Shown here piece after piece: positions 42,895-53,121 of a DNA stretch of 64,000 bases. Origin of the DNA: Bradyrhizobiaceae bacterium PARB1 (GTDB taxonomy: Bacteria > Pseudomonadota > Alphaproteobacteria > Rhizobiales > Xanthobacteraceae); the NCBI GenBank assembly GCA_002256345.1, contig NKIY01000003.1:124001-188000 (forward strand), read 5' to 3'. Numbering within the stretch: position 1 is the first letter of the stretch; each line of letters starts with the position of its first letter. Below the pieces are notes generated by a model. It searched no databases. It was given only the letters and a program-made list of their open reading frames with translations, and was not told the origin of the DNA. Made by a program: the position numbers and the translations under genes.

Positions 42895-43014
42895 TCGAGC
42901 GGCCCTGAAGGTCTCGCCATAGGCGCGAGACCTTCGTCGCTTGACCTTCAATTGTGCGTGGGTGCGGCCATTGAGCGCTTGCACCTCTGCGCCTTATGCG
43001 CGAATCTCGGTGCA

Positions 43015-43830
43015 ATGCACCCTTTTCCACAACAGCGCAGCGATCAGGCTGCCGTCTTCATCCTTGCGAGCCTAAGCTTCCTTGCCGCCTCGCTTCCCTT
43101 GCCTGCTGTCGCCGGCGAACCCGCGATCATCGCCGCGCATCAAAAGCACCAAAAGAAAAGCTTCACCGATAGCCAGATCATCGACGGATTTCTGAAGACG
43201 GCCTTCGGCGCAGAGTACCATCTCGCAGGCCGGGTCGATCGCATCCGCAAATATGAGATGCCGGTCCGCGTTTTCGCCGACGGGGGCACCGCGCAGCGCA
43301 AAAAGCAGATCGGAAAAGTCGTCGCGGACATCGGCCGCCGCGTGCAACACCTCAATATCGCCATGGTGGAGAACAGCGCGGAAGCCAATATCACCGTCAA
43401 GCTGGTGCGCGACCGCGACCTGTACCCGACCCTCGCTTCGTTCTACGGCGAGAACCGCGCCAACGAGATCCGCACCTCGCTCGATCCGCAATGCCTGTCA
43501 GGCTTCCGCAAGAACGAGCAGTTCGAAATCGAACGCTCCGACGTCATCCTCACCACCGACAACGGAGACTTTACATTCTACGATTGCGCCTACGAGGAGA
43601 TGCTGCAGTCGCTCGGTCCCATCAACGATACCAATTCTGTCCCGTGGACAATGTTCAACGACAATGTATCGATGGGCTTCTTCGACATTTACGATCAGTA
43701 TCTGCTCAACATCCTGTACGATCCGCGGATCAAGGCAGGCATGACGGTGCAGCAGGTGCGCGCCCTGTTGCCACAGGTCTTGGCCGACGTACGCGTATGG
43801 GTCGGCAAGATGAATGAGTTGCCGGACTAG
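43015..43830 (+). CDS. Exported DUF2927 protein
   Basis: The 271-residue protein has a hydrophobic signal (VFILASLSFLAASLPLPAVA) and a DUF2927 domain, recognisable from KSFTDSQIIDGFLKTAFGAE, the two-Cys region DPQCLSGFRKNEQFEIERSD and TFYDCAYEEMLQSLGPIND. DUF2927 proteins have a metalloprotease-like outline without a proven activity; no HExxH motif is visible here. ATG 43015 gives a normal-length signal peptide; an in-frame start at 42952 would place it deep inside. It follows the L,D-transpeptidase in the same direction. Confidence 0.78.
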   Translation: MHPFPQQRSDQAAVFILASLSFLAASLPLPAVAGEPAIIAAHQKHQKKSFTDSQIIDGFLKTAFGAEYHLAGRVDRIRKYEMPVRVFADGGTAQRKKQIGKVVADIGRRVQHLNIAMVENSAEANITVKLVRDRDLYPTLASFYGENRANEIRTSLDPQCLSGFRKNEQFEIERSDVILTTDNGDFTFYDCAYEEMLQSLGPINDTNSVPWTMFNDNVSMGFFDIYDQYLLNILYDPRIKAGMTVQQVRALLPQVLADVRVWVGKMNELPD

Positions 43831-43900
43831 AAGGCTATCGGAACTGTCCCCAACGCGTTAGGTTGTCGCAACAGACATCTCCCGCACCGGGGTCATTTGC

Positions 43901-44845
43901 ATGACGACGCTTCTTCTCTCGCATCAGGCCTCTTTCGATCACCTGACGCCACCCGGCCATCCCGAGCGGCCGGACCGCATGCGCGCGGTCGCGAAGGCAC
44001 TGGGCGATCCACGGTTTGATGCACTGGTGCGCGCCGACGCGCCGGAAGGCAGCCTCGATCACGTCAGCCTGTGCCATGACAATCACTATATCGACGAGCT
44101 CAGACACATCGCGCCGGCCAGCGGCCTCGTCTATATCGACGGCGATACGTCGCTTTCGCCCGGCACCTGGGAGGCCGTGATGCGCGGGGTCGGCGGCGCC
44201 ATTGCTGCCACCGATGCCGTCATGAAGGGCGAGCATAACAACGCCTTCGTTGCGACACGTCCACCCGGCCATCACGCCGAGAGCAACAAGGCGATGGGCT
44301 TCTGTTTTTTCGATCAAGCCGCCATCGCCGCGCGATATGCGCAGCGCGCCTACGGCATCGGCCGCGCGGCCGTTGTCGATTTCGATGTCCATCATGGCAA
44401 CGGCACCCAAGAGATTTTCTGGGCCGACAAGAGTGTCATGTATTGCTCCACTCATCAGATGCCGCTGTTTCCCGGCACTGGTGCATCGCAGGAACGCGGC
44501 GAGCATGACACCGTCGTCAATGCCCCACTGCGCGACGGCGATGGCAGCACCAAATTCCGTGCGGCTTTCGACAACCTGATCCTGCCGCAGCTTCAGAAAT
44601 TTTCGCCTGAATTGATCATCATCTCGGCCGGCTTCGACGCGCATCGCCGCGATCCGCTTGCCTCGCTGGAACTCGATGCAGCCGATTTCGGCTGGGTGAC
44701 GCGCAAGCTGCTCGACCTTGCCGATCAAACCGCAGGTAGCCGCGTTGTCTCCGTACTCGAGGGCGGCTACGATCTGCAGGGCCTGCAGGAATCGGTCGCG
44801 GCGCATGTAACCGAGCTGATGGGCAAACAGTCCTCAGCGATCTAA
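43901..44845 (+). CDS. Histone-deacetylase-family zinc hydrolase
   Basis: The 314-residue protein belongs to the class II HDAC/acetylpolyamine amidohydrolase family. Signatures are HLTPPGHPERPDRM, the active-site His pair in RPPGHHAESNKAMGFCFFD, zinc ligands in VVDFDVHHGNGTQEIFW and IISAGFDAH, and LEGGYDLQGL. Bacterial members deacetylate polyamines or other acetylated small molecules, or lysines. It is followed after 86 bases by xseB, a common neighbour in this bacterial group. Confidence 0.93.
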   Translation: MTTLLLSHQASFDHLTPPGHPERPDRMRAVAKALGDPRFDALVRADAPEGSLDHVSLCHDNHYIDELRHIAPASGLVYIDGDTSLSPGTWEAVMRGVGGAIAATDAVMKGEHNNAFVATRPPGHHAESNKAMGFCFFDQAAIAARYAQRAYGIGRAAVVDFDVHHGNGTQEIFWADKSVMYCSTHQMPLFPGTGASQERGEHDTVVNAPLRDGDGSTKFRAAFDNLILPQLQKFSPELIIISAGFDAHRRDPLASLELDAADFGWVTRKLLDLADQTAGSRVVSVLEGGYDLQGLQESVAAHVTELMGKQSSAI

Positions 44846-44931
44846 TTCACGTGCAGTGCAACCGGGTCGCCACATTGCGCCCGCAAACGTCCCTATAGAG
44901 TCATGCGTCCCAAACGCATACGGAAGAGCGA

Positions 44932-45183
44932 ATGGCCGAGAACACCCACGCCGACGTCAAGAAGCTGACCTTTGAGACGGCTATCGAAGAACTGGAATCG
45001 ATCGTGCGCCGCCTTGAAGAAGGCAAGGTGCCGCTCGAGGAATCGGTCGCGATTTATGAACGTGGCGAGGCCCTGAAACGCCGTTGCGATGAGCTGTTGC
45101 GCCAGGCCGAGGCACGCGTCGACAAGATCACCACGGATTCGAATGGCCAGCCCGTCGGGACCGAGACGCTGGACGTGCAATAG
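44932..45183 (+). CDS. xseB: Exodeoxyribonuclease VII small subunit
   Basis: The 83-residue protein has the XseB pattern FETAIEELESIVRRLEEG, VPLEESVAIYERGEALKRRC and EARVDKI. XseB multimers decorate the XseA nuclease, which degrades single-stranded DNA in repair. xseA is not in the window. The ATG follows GGAAGAG. dxs lies two genes downstream, a linkage seen in many bacteria. Confidence 0.95.
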   Translation: MAENTHADVKKLTFETAIEELESIVRRLEEGKVPLEESVAIYERGEALKRRCDELLRQAEARVDKITTDSNGQPVGTETLDVQ

Positions 45184-45316
45184 ATACACCGTCGCCAAGC
45201 TGCCCGAACGTGGTCGCGTGACCTCGCACGATCCCAGAGGGCCTTTTATACGTCGATTTTAGAGCTTGGCCTGTGGCGCACCCTGCTATAGTCCGCTGTC
45301 AGTTCGGGGAACCAGC

Positions 45317-46624
45317 GTGCGCGTCGAGCACCGTCATGTCATCTATGTGCAGGGATACGACCCGCGGGGCCTCGCGCAATATTACCGCATGTTCCGCACG
45401 GAGTTGCGCAAGTTCGGCCGTCTCTATGGCCTGACGACCGCAGTCGGCCGCCCGAGGGAACACGCGGCCGGCGAATTCGCCCATGAATCTGCCTCCTGGA
45501 CCATCGAGACCACCGGCGACGGCTGGCAGACGAAAACCAATTACGATTTTCTCCGCTGGGAAGACCTGATCCAGCGCGATCTCGCCGCGCCGATCTGGCG
45601 CACCGTCGCCCATGGCATGCTGATCTATTGGGGCCTGGTGTTTTCCGGCACCATGGGCCGCTTCTGGCGCGCCCATTGGCGTTTTGCCACCTTCATCAGC
45701 TGGCCGCACTTCGTGCTGCTGAACGAAGCAATCTGGTCCGCCGCAGCTGCATGGCTGGTGGCCTGGGGGCTCAAGGCGCTCGGCATACACGGCTTCCTGG
45801 TCGGCTGCGCCGCCGTAGCCGTGTTTATCGCCGCGCTGGGTTCGCTGGTGAAATACACCGAAGAGCGGACCTATCTGCTGTATCTGATGGCCGACACCAT
45901 TTTCACGTGGCAGTTTTCGCACGGCAATCGGCCTGAATGGGACGCCCGCATCGATCGTTTTGCGCGGCATCTGGTAAAAGTCGCACAGAACTCCGATGCG
46001 CAGGAGATTGTGCTTGTCGGCCACAGCTCCGGCTCATTCCTTGGCTCGGAAATCCTCGCGCGGGCCCTGAAACTCGATCCTGATCTCGGACGCCACGGAT
46101 CGCGCGTCGTCCTGCTGACGCTCGGCGGGAACATGCCGATCGTCGGCTTCCACAAGGGCGCCCAGGAATTCCGCGACAACCTGCGACAACTGGCCATAGA
46201 GCCGTCGATCGACTGGATCGACTGCCAGTCCCGCAAGGATGTGATGAATTTCTATCCGTTCGACCCTGTCACCGGCCATGGCATCGATGTCGGTCCAGAG
46301 AAGCGAAACCCGATCATAGTACCAGTGAGATTTCGAGAGATCGTACGCTCCGACCACTACAACCGGTTCCGCTGGAAGTTTTTCCGGGTTCATTTCCAGT
46401 TCGTCATGGCCAATGAACGACCGCACCCCTACGATTTCTACATGATTGTCTGCGGTCCGGTTCCACTGCGAGAGCGGATGGCCCACCCCGTTGCAACCCT
46501 CGCACTGGTCGATGGCGACTTCACAACCCGCGAAAATGCATGGAAGAAGCTTGATTTGGGTCAACGAAGTGCCATTTCGCCTCCGTCCGACAGTTCTCGG
46601 GCGGCAGTACGACGTATCGGCTAA
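45317..46624 (+). CDS. Membrane-embedded alpha/beta-hydrolase-like serine hydrolase
   Basis: The 435-residue protein starts VRVEHRHVIYVQGYDPRG, the first strand of a hydrolase fold. It is interrupted by three to four membrane helices (IWRTVAHGMLIYWGLVFSG, FVLLNEAIWSAAAAWLVAW and FLVGCAAVAVFIAALGSLV). It then resumes with the nucleophile elbow VLVGHSSGSFLGSE. A late Asp/His pair may lie in FYPFDPVTGHGIDV. No lipase family is certain, and I find the arrangement in no named protein. GTG 45317 is preferred over an upstream in-frame start at 45266. It lies between xseB and dxs. Confidence 0.75.
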   Translation: MRVEHRHVIYVQGYDPRGLAQYYRMFRTELRKFGRLYGLTTAVGRPREHAAGEFAHESASWTIETTGDGWQTKTNYDFLRWEDLIQRDLAAPIWRTVAHGMLIYWGLVFSGTMGRFWRAHWRFATFISWPHFVLLNEAIWSAAAAWLVAWGLKALGIHGFLVGCAAVAVFIAALGSLVKYTEERTYLLYLMADTIFTWQFSHGNRPEWDARIDRFARHLVKVAQNSDAQEIVLVGHSSGSFLGSEILARALKLDPDLGRHGSRVVLLTLGGNMPIVGFHKGAQEFRDNLRQLAIEPSIDWIDCQSRKDVMNFYPFDPVTGHGIDVGPEKRNPIIVPVRFREIVRSDHYNRFRWKFFRVHFQFVMANERPHPYDFYMIVCGPVPLRERMAHPVATLALVDGDFTTRENAWKKLDLGQRSAISPPSDSSRAAVRRIG

Positions 46625-46956
46625 CCGCTCTACGTGAATGTGCAGACGGAACCCGGACTACCGCTACGGTTGGCTTTGGCTAAGGCTTTGGTGTAAAGGG
46701 ACAAGGTTCACCTGCAGCGAACCAGGCGGCGACGCCGGTCGTTAACGGTGATAAGCGCTTCAACCATCTGACGAAAATGTTCGGATGAAGAAGCAGTCAA
46801 GCATGCTAGATACCACGACGAAAAATCGAAGCCGATTAAAAGGCCTCGAAACAGCTTCCCGGTTCTGGGGGATGCGATAGTCCGAACCGTCTGGCGCCTT
46901 CGCGCGACGAACTGGACGCTATCGCAACTCCAGACATGTCAAATTGGAATAATGCC
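46625..46956. other. 332-base stretch upstream of dxs
   Basis: No gene or strong hairpin is visible. It must hold the dxs promoter. An in-frame ATG at 46936 would extend Dxs by seven residues not typical of the family. Confidence 0.5.
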
Positions 46957-48882
46957 GTGACCAATTTTAGTAAGACCCCGCTGCTCGATACGATCCGGAC
47001 ACCGGAAGATCTGCGCAAGCTCAAGGTCGAGAAGATTCGTCAGGTCGCCGACGAGCTGCGCCAGGAGACCATCGACACAGTGTCCGTCACTGGCGGCCAC
47101 TTCGGTGCAGGTCTCGGCGTGGTCGAACTGACCACCGCACTCCACTACGTCTTCGATACGCCGCGTGACCGCATCATCTGGGACGTCGGCCACCAGGCCT
47201 ACCCGCACAAGATTCTCACCGGTCGCCGCGACCGTATCCGCACCCTGCGCACCGCCGGCGGTCTCTCCGGCTTCACCAAGCGTAGCGAGAGCGAATACGA
47301 TCCGTTCGGCGCTGCGCATTCGTCCACCTCGATCTCGGCCGGCCTCGGCATGGCCGTTGCGCGCGACCTGTCGGGCGGCAAAAACAACGTCATCGCCGTG
47401 ATCGGCGACGGATCGATGTCCGCAGGCATGGCCTATGAGGCCATGAACAATGCCGGCGCGATGAATTCCCGCCTGATCGTCATCCTCAACGACAACGACA
47501 TGTCGATCGCACCGCCGGTCGGCGCCATGTCGGCCTATCTGTCGCGCATGTATTCGGGCAAGACCTATCGTGGCCTGCGCGATGCGGCCAAGCAGCTTGG
47601 CAAGCATCTGCCGAAGCTGATCGCCGACCGTGCCGAGCGCGTCGAAGAATATTCGCGCGGCTTCATGGTCAATGGCGGCACGCTGTTCGAAGAACTCGGC
47701 TTCTATTATGTCGGCCCTATCGATGGCCATAACCTCGATCACCTGCTGCCCGTGCTGCAGAATGTCCGCGACATGGAAACCGGCCCGATCCTGGTTCATG
47801 TCGTCACGCAGAAGGGCAAGGGCTACGGCCCGGCCGAAGCTGCAGCCGACAAATATCATGCGGTCGTGAAGTTCGACGTCGCCACCGGCACCCAGTCGAA
47901 GTCCAAACCGAACGCGCCGGCCTATCAGAACGTGTTCGGCCAGAGCCTCGTCAAGGAAGCCGAGAAGGACGAGAAGATTGTCGCCATCACCGCGGCCATG
48001 CCGTCGGGTACCGGCGTCGACATCTTCAACAAGGCCTTCCCGAAGCGTACCTTCGACGTCGGTATCGCCGAGCAGCATGCGGTGACCTTCGCCGCCGGTC
48101 TCGCCACCGAAGGCTACAAGCCGTTCTGCGCGATCTATTCGACCTTCCTGCAGCGCGGCTATGACCAGATCGTCCATGACGTGGCGATCCAGAACCTGCC
48201 CGTACGCTTCGCCATCGACCGCGCCGGCCTCGTCGGCGCCGACGGCGCGACCCATGCCGGTTCGTTCGACAATGCCTATCTCGGCTGTCTGCCGAATATG
48301 GTGATCATGGCGGCCTCCGACGAAGCCGAACTGGTGCACATGGTCGCAACGCAAGTCGCTATCAACGACCAGCCGAGCGCGCTGCGCTATCCGCGCGGCG
48401 AAGGCCGCGGCGTGGAAATGCCGGATGTCGGCGTGCCGCTGGAAATCGGCAAGGGCCGCATCATCCGTCAGGGCAAACAGATTGCGCTGTTCTCCTTCGG
48501 CACCCGCCTCGCCGAATGCGAGAAGGCCGCCGATGAGCTCGCGGCTCACGGCCTCCAGGCAACTATCGCCGACGCGCGCTTCATGAAGCCGCTCGATGTC
48601 GAGCTGCTGCTGAAGCTCGCCCGCGAGCATGAGATCCTCCTCACCATCGAGGAAGGTTCGATCGGCGGTTTCGGTTCGCATGTCATGAACACGCTGGCCG
48701 AGCACGGCATGCTCGACGGCGGTCTACGCATGCGCTCCATGGTGCTGCCCGACACATTCCAGGATCATGACACGCCTGCGGCGATGTATGCCCAGGCTGG
48801 TCTCGACGCGAAAGGCATCGTCAAGAAGGTGTTCGAGACTCTCGGCAAGGATTTTGCCGCCGAGACCGTCAAGCTCGCCTGA
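46957..48882 (+). CDS. dxs: 1-deoxy-D-xylulose-5-phosphate synthase
   Basis: Dxs condenses pyruvate and glyceraldehyde 3-phosphate, the first step of the MEP isoprenoid pathway, which feeds carotenoids, hopanoids and quinones. The 641-residue protein shows [19 protein letters not shown] at the start, [20 protein letters not shown] with the catalytic His, the ThDP motif [20 protein letters not shown], and [17 protein letters not shown] in the second half. GTG 46957 fits family starts; ATG 46936 is the alternative. Length matches the family. Confidence 0.96.
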   Translation: MTNFSKTPLLDTIRTPEDLRKLKVEKIRQVADELRQETIDTVSVTGGHFGAGLGVVELTTALHYVFDTPRDRIIWDVGHQAYPHKILTGRRDRIRTLRTAGGLSGFTKRSESEYDPFGAAHSSTSISAGLGMAVARDLSGGKNNVIAVIGDGSMSAGMAYEAMNNAGAMNSRLIVILNDNDMSIAPPVGAMSAYLSRMYSGKTYRGLRDAAKQLGKHLPKLIADRAERVEEYSRGFMVNGGTLFEELGFYYVGPIDGHNLDHLLPVLQNVRDMETGPILVHVVTQKGKGYGPAEAAADKYHAVVKFDVATGTQSKSKPNAPAYQNVFGQSLVKEAEKDEKIVAITAAMPSGTGVDIFNKAFPKRTFDVGIAEQHAVTFAAGLATEGYKPFCAIYSTFLQRGYDQIVHDVAIQNLPVRFAIDRAGLVGADGATHAGSFDNAYLGCLPNMVIMAASDEAELVHMVATQVAINDQPSALRYPRGEGRGVEMPDVGVPLEIGKGRIIRQGKQIALFSFGTRLAECEKAADELAAHGLQATIADARFMKPLDVELLLKLAREHEILLTIEEGSIGGFGSHVMNTLAEHGMLDGGLRMRSMVLPDTFQDHDTPAAMYAQAGLDAKGIVKKVFETLGKDFAAETVKLA

Positions 48883-48903
48883 TCTATCCACGCACTCTCT
48901 GTC

Positions 48904-49001
48904 GTCGCCCGACCAGATCGGGCGACCCGGTAAACTCAGTCAGTGCAGTGTATACTGGATCGCCCGGTCCTAGCGCGCAATTGCGCGCACGGCCGGGCGA
49001 T
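48904..49001. repeat. Pair of hairpins downstream of dxs (extragenic repeat)
   Basis: GTCGCCCGA (48904-48912) pairs with TCGGGCGAC (48918-48926). A nested structure follows: ATCGCCCGG (48959-48967) with CCGGGCGAT (48993-49001) around the self-complementary 48973-48988 (GCGCGCAATTGCGCGC). The unit resembles dispersed palindromes of Bradyrhizobium-like genomes and may act as the dxs terminator. Confidence 0.7.
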
Positions 49002-49110
49002 GACAAACGGAGGAATACGAGGCCAATCGAGCCGACGCATCGGATTGCCTCGTTCTCGTCTGAATTGACGCGTCAAAGTCGGCCCGCTTCGCGATCACGA
49101 CGGGGACTTC

Positions 49111-49653
49111 ATGAATATCTATCTCGCTGGCCCCGACGTCTTCCTGCCTAACGCCGCCGAGATCGGCCGGCGCAAGGTTGCCCTGTGCAAGCGCTATGGC
49201 GCATACGGATTCTTCCCACTCGATAACGATGTGAACGTCGAAGCCAGCGATGCCTCGCGTCAGATCTTTCATGGCAACGAAGCCATGATGAGCCGCTGCG
49301 ACATCATCATCGCCAATCTCACACCCTTCCGCGGTCCAAGCGCCGATGCCGGCACGGTGTTCGAACTGGGCTTCATGGCCGGCCACGGTAAATTGTGTTT
49401 CGGCTACAGCAACGATCCCGCCTCCTATGTGGATCGCGTCCGCCGCACCGCCGAGATCACCGACAACAATAGCCATCTCCTCGACAAGGACGGCCTCACC
49501 GTCGAGAATTTCGGTCTGACCGATAATCTCATGATAGTTCACGCGCTCGATCTTTACGGTTCGCCGCTGGTCGTCCCGCGCGAGGCTCCGGAAGATCTCT
49601 GGCAAGACCTGACCAGCTTCGAAGCCTGCCTGAAAATTGCTGCATCTTACTGA
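49111..49653 (+). CDS. Nucleoside 2-deoxyribosyltransferase
   Basis: The 180-residue protein starts MNIYLAGPDVFLPNAAEIG and has the family signature FRGPSADAGTVFELGFMAGH, in which the Glu is the nucleophile. These enzymes exchange or hydrolyse the base of 2'-deoxynucleosides in purine and pyrimidine salvage. The protein ends two bases before the tlyA start, indicating cotranscription of tlyA and the next methyltransferase with it. Confidence 0.92.
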   Translation: MNIYLAGPDVFLPNAAEIGRRKVALCKRYGAYGFFPLDNDVNVEASDASRQIFHGNEAMMSRCDIIIANLTPFRGPSADAGTVFELGFMAGHGKLCFGYSNDPASYVDRVRRTAEITDNNSHLLDKDGLTVENFGLTDNLMIVHALDLYGSPLVVPREAPEDLWQDLTSFEACLKIAASY

Positions 49654-49655
49654 TC

Positions 49656-50411
49656 ATGACGAAATCTCCGACCTCCGCTGCTGCGTCGAAGCAGCGCGCC
49701 GATACCCTCCTCGTCGAACGCGGCATCTTCGAGAGCCGTGCCCGTGCCCAGGCCGCTATTGAGGCTGGTCTCGTCACAGCGAATGGCAAGCAAGTCGCCA
49801 AGGTTTCGGAATTGCTGTTGCCCGATGCAGATATCGAGGCCGAGCCCGCGCACCCCTGGGTCTCGCGCGGCGGCGTCAAACTGGCCGGCGCGCTCGAGCA
49901 CTATCCGATCGAGATCGAAGATCACATCTGCCTCGATGTGGGCGCCTCCACTGGTGGCTTCACCGAAGTGCTGCTCGCCAATGGGGCGAGCATGGTGTTT
50001 GCCATCGATGTCGGCACCAGCCAGTTGCATCCCTCGCTGCATGGTCACCCCAAGATCGTGTCGATGGAATCCACCGACATCCGCAATTTCGAGAACAAGC
50101 GTCTGCCCGCGCGCCCCGACGTCGTGGTGATCGATGTCAGCTTCATCTCGCTGAAGGCTGTGCTGCCCGTTGCCCTCTCGCTTGCGGCCGCGCCTATGAG
50201 TCTGCTGGCACTGATCAAGCCGCAATTCGAGGCCGACCGGAAGCAGTCCAAGCGGGGCATCATCAAGAATGCCGCCGTACATCAGGCGATCTGCGACGAC
50301 ATCACCGCATTCGCGAAAGAACTCGGCTGCACTGACATCGAGGTCTTCCCGTCTTCAATCAAGGGCGGCGATGGCAATATAGAGTTCTTCATGGGTGCGC
50401 GACGTGGCTGA
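49656..50411 (+). CDS. tlyA: TlyA-family rRNA methyltransferase
   Basis: The 251-residue protein has an N-terminal S4 RNA-binding domain ([29 protein letters not shown]) and an FtsJ-type methyltransferase domain with [17 protein letters not shown] motif [20 protein letters not shown] and [10 protein letters not shown]. TlyA 2'-O-methylates cytidines of 16S and 23S rRNA. Homologs are often misnamed hemolysin. It overlaps the next RNA methyltransferase gene. Confidence 0.93.
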   Translation: MTKSPTSAAASKQRADTLLVERGIFESRARAQAAIEAGLVTANGKQVAKVSELLLPDADIEAEPAHPWVSRGGVKLAGALEHYPIEIEDHICLDVGASTGGFTEVLLANGASMVFAIDVGTSQLHPSLHGHPKIVSMESTDIRNFENKRLPARPDVVVIDVSFISLKAVLPVALSLAAAPMSLLALIKPQFEADRKQSKRGIIKNAAVHQAICDDITAFAKELGCTDIEVFPSSIKGGDGNIEFFMGARRG

Positions 50412-51627
50412 ACACATTGCGATCGATCATGTCGGCCATCGCGGCGATGGCGTCAGCACCGATCGTCCGCCTGTCTATGTCCCCTTCACGCTGCCAGGCG
50501 AGATCGTCGAGGCGGAAGTCCGCGACGGCAAATGCCGCCTCACCCGGATCGCGCAGCCAAGCGCCGAGCGCATCGATCCATTCTGCACCTATTTCACCCG
50601 CTGTGGCGGCTGCGCGATCCAGCATTGGCAGCCGACGCCGTATCAGGCGTGGAAGCGCCAGATCGTCATCGACACGCTGGCGCAGGCGAAAATTGATTGC
50701 CCCGTAGATCCGCTGATCGATGCCCATGGCGCCGGCCGCCGACGCGTCACGCTGCATGCGCGCTTCAAGGACGGACAGACGCAAGTTGGCTTCGCGGAGG
50801 CTTCCAGCCATGCCATCGTCGTCATCGATGCCTGTCCGATCCTCGATCCCAAGCTGGACGGCGCCCTGGATGCCGCAAAAGCCATCGCCGAGCTGCTCAA
50901 ACCCATGGCCAAGCCGCTCGACATTCAGATCACCGCTGCGGATAACGGCCTCGACATCGACGTCCGGGGTAGCGGCCCTCTCTCCACGGCGCTGATCTCG
51001 AGACTTTCCGCCCTCGCCGCCGAACACAAACTCGCCCGCCTGACGCGTCATGGCGAACTCGTGCTGATGCGTACCCCGCCGGTGGTCACCATAGGCACGG
51101 CGCGTGTCACGCTGCCACCTGGCTCGTTCCTACAAGCCACCACTGCCGGCGAAGACGCTCTCGCCGCGCTCGTGCTGCAGCACTGCAAGGGCGCCAAGAC
51201 CATTGCCGATCTGTTCTGCGGCATCGGCCCCTTTGCACTGCGCCTCGCCACGAAATCAAAGGTTGTCGCAATCGACAGCGACGCCAAAGCCATCGCTTCG
51301 CTGCAACAAGCCGTCAGGGATACAAAAGGCCTGAAGCCGATCAAGGCCGAAGCACGCGATCTGTTCCGCCGTCCCCTTGTCGCCCAGGAGCTGCGCGATA
51401 TCGACGCTGTCGTGTTCGATCCGCCGCGCGCCGGCGCGCAGGCTCAGGCCGAGCGGCTCGCCGCCAGCAAGGTACCGCTTGTCGTTGCCGTCTCCTGTAA
51501 CGTCCAGACATTCGCACGTGATGCAAGAATCCTGATCGACGGCGGCTACCGGCTGCAAGGCGTGGCGCCGGTCGATCAATTCCGCCACACACCGCATATC
51601 GAACTGGTGGCCCGCTTCACGAGATAG
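50404..51627 (+). CDS. RNA m5U methyltransferase of the TrmA/RlmC/RlmD family
   Basis: The 407-residue protein begins with a TRAM-like beta domain ([16 protein letters not shown]), has iron-sulfur ligands C61, C67 and C70 in [10 protein letters not shown] with a fourth Cys in IDACPIL, a SAM-binding motif [16 protein letters not shown], the [11 protein letters not shown] loop and the catalytic Cys in [14 protein letters not shown]. It methylates uridine at C5 in 23S rRNA or tRNA. GTG 50404, overlapping tlyA by eight bases, fits family N-termini; GTG 50395 is possible. Confidence 0.92.
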   Translation: MAEHIAIDHVGHRGDGVSTDRPPVYVPFTLPGEIVEAEVRDGKCRLTRIAQPSAERIDPFCTYFTRCGGCAIQHWQPTPYQAWKRQIVIDTLAQAKIDCPVDPLIDAHGAGRRRVTLHARFKDGQTQVGFAEASSHAIVVIDACPILDPKLDGALDAAKAIAELLKPMAKPLDIQITAADNGLDIDVRGSGPLSTALISRLSALAAEHKLARLTRHGELVLMRTPPVVTIGTARVTLPPGSFLQATTAGEDALAALVLQHCKGAKTIADLFCGIGPFALRLATKSKVVAIDSDAKAIASLQQAVRDTKGLKPIKAEARDLFRRPLVAQELRDIDAVVFDPPRAGAQAQAERLAASKVPLVVAVSCNVQTFARDARILIDGGYRLQGVAPVDQFRHTPHIELVARFTR

Positions 51628-51695
51628 TTGCCATTTCCTCCGCGCTGCGCTGAACTAGCTATTACGCTGCCGCGCAAGAGCAGCCGGGAGGCAAC

Positions 51696-52847
51696 ATGAG
51701 TTTTCTCGATTCTATCAATTCCGACATTCTGCCACCCGGCATTCACTCGCGCTTTATCGAGGGCGTCAACGGCCTGCGCATGCACGTGCTGGAAGCCGGT
51801 TTCGAGAGCGGCGGCCGCCCCTGCGTGTTGCTGCTGCACGGCTTTCCCGAACTCGCCTACAGCTGGCGCAAGGTGATGCCGCAGCTCGCCGCCGCCGGAT
51901 ATCACGTCATCGCCCCGGATCAGCGCGGCTATGGCCGCACCACCGGCTGGAGCGCCGATTACGACGGCGATCTGCGACCATTCAACCTGCTCAATCTCGT
52001 CCGCGACGCACTCGGTCTCGTCTCAGCCTTCGGCTATCGTCACGTCGATGCTGTGGTCGGCCACGACTTCGGAAGTTCGGTCGCCGCCTGGTGTGCGCTC
52101 ACGCGGCCCGATGTGTTCCGTTCCGTCGTGCTGATGAGCGCGCCATTCTCAGGTCCGCCATCCCTGCCCTTCGATATCGCCAACAAGCCAGCGACGCCGA
52201 AACCAGAGGATATAGTACACCGAGATCTCGCCGCGCTTCCGCGTCCGCGCAAACATTATCAATGGTACTACGCGACGCGCGAAGCCAATGATCACATGCA
52301 ACACGCGCCGCAAGGCGTGCATAGTTTCCTGCGCGCTTATTATCATCACAAGAGCGCGGACTGGCCGGGCAATCGACCGGAGTCCCTCCTGGCCTGGACG
52401 GCGGGCGAGCTTGCCAAGCTTCCGACCTACTATGTGATGGACGATAGCGAAACGATGGCCGAGACCGTGGCGAAGGAAATGCCATCGCACGATGCGATCG
52501 CAGCGAACACCTGGCTGCCCGACCACGAGCTCGCCTATTACAGCAGCGAATATGCCCGCACGGGATTTCAAGGCGGGCTACAATGGTATCGCTGCAACAC
52601 CACTGGTGCGTTCAATGCCGATTACGAGCTGTTCTCCGGCCGCACCATCGATGTGCCGTCCGCTTTCATCTCCGGCCGGCAGGACTGGGGCATCTATCAG
52701 CGCCCCGGCGCTATAGAAGCGATGCAAACCACTGCTTGCACCGATATGCGCGCCGTGCATCTGATCGACGGCGCCGGCCATTGGGTGCAGCAGGAACAGG
52801 CCAACGAAGTGAGCCGTCTGCTGCTCGGATTCCTGAAAGGGATCTAG
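51696..52847 (+). CDS. Epoxide-hydrolase-like alpha/beta hydrolase
   Basis: The 383-residue protein has the HGFPELAYSWRKVMP oxyanion loop, the Asp nucleophile in VVGHDFGSSVAAWCALT and the His in DGAGHWVQQEQ, as in epoxide hydrolases and haloalkane dehalogenases. The Asp rather than Ser in the elbow argues against an esterase. It is 50-60 residues longer than a usual bacterial epoxide hydrolase, mostly in the cap region at about residues 170-280. The ATG follows GGGAGG. The 68 bases after the methyltransferase suggest its own promoter. Confidence 0.88.
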   Translation: MSFLDSINSDILPPGIHSRFIEGVNGLRMHVLEAGFESGGRPCVLLLHGFPELAYSWRKVMPQLAAAGYHVIAPDQRGYGRTTGWSADYDGDLRPFNLLNLVRDALGLVSAFGYRHVDAVVGHDFGSSVAAWCALTRPDVFRSVVLMSAPFSGPPSLPFDIANKPATPKPEDIVHRDLAALPRPRKHYQWYYATREANDHMQHAPQGVHSFLRAYYHHKSADWPGNRPESLLAWTAGELAKLPTYYVMDDSETMAETVAKEMPSHDAIAANTWLPDHELAYYSSEYARTGFQGGLQWYRCNTTGAFNADYELFSGRTIDVPSAFISGRQDWGIYQRPGAIEAMQTTACTDMRAVHLIDGAGHWVQQEQANEVSRLLLGFLKGI

Positions 52848-52862
52848 GCAACCGCCTCTGAT

Positions 52863-52955
52863 CCGTCATTGCGAGAAGCCCCTCGGTGACGAAGCAATCC
52901 AGACCGCGCGCAGAATGAATAGATTGCTTCGTCGCTGCTCTCCACGCAATGACGG
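52863..52955. repeat. Second copy of the CGTCATTGCG extragenic palindrome
   Basis: CCGTCATTGCG (52863-52873) pairs with CGCAATGACGG (52945-52955), with inner GACGAAGCAATC and GATTGCTTCGTC also complementary. It is related in sequence and layout to 28033-28108 but with a different inner segment. The remaining bases to 53121 show no gene. Confidence 0.8.
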
Positions 52956-53121
52956 TATGTTGACCATATGCGCCAGCGACGATAAGTTCCCCTCATGAAG
53001 ATGATGATCAAGACGGCGTTCTTCCAAATCTGAGCCGGGCCTGCGGCCCCGTGGATTTGAACAGTGGTGCCTGCAATGCAGGAACGCATCCGGTTTGCCT
53101 GATCATTGAAAGTCTTCGAAC

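Noticed and set aside
46939-48705. 588-codon open frame antisense to dxs
   Set aside because: It is fully inside dxs, has the Asp/Gly/His/Arg-rich composition of a GC-rich complement frame, and matches no family.
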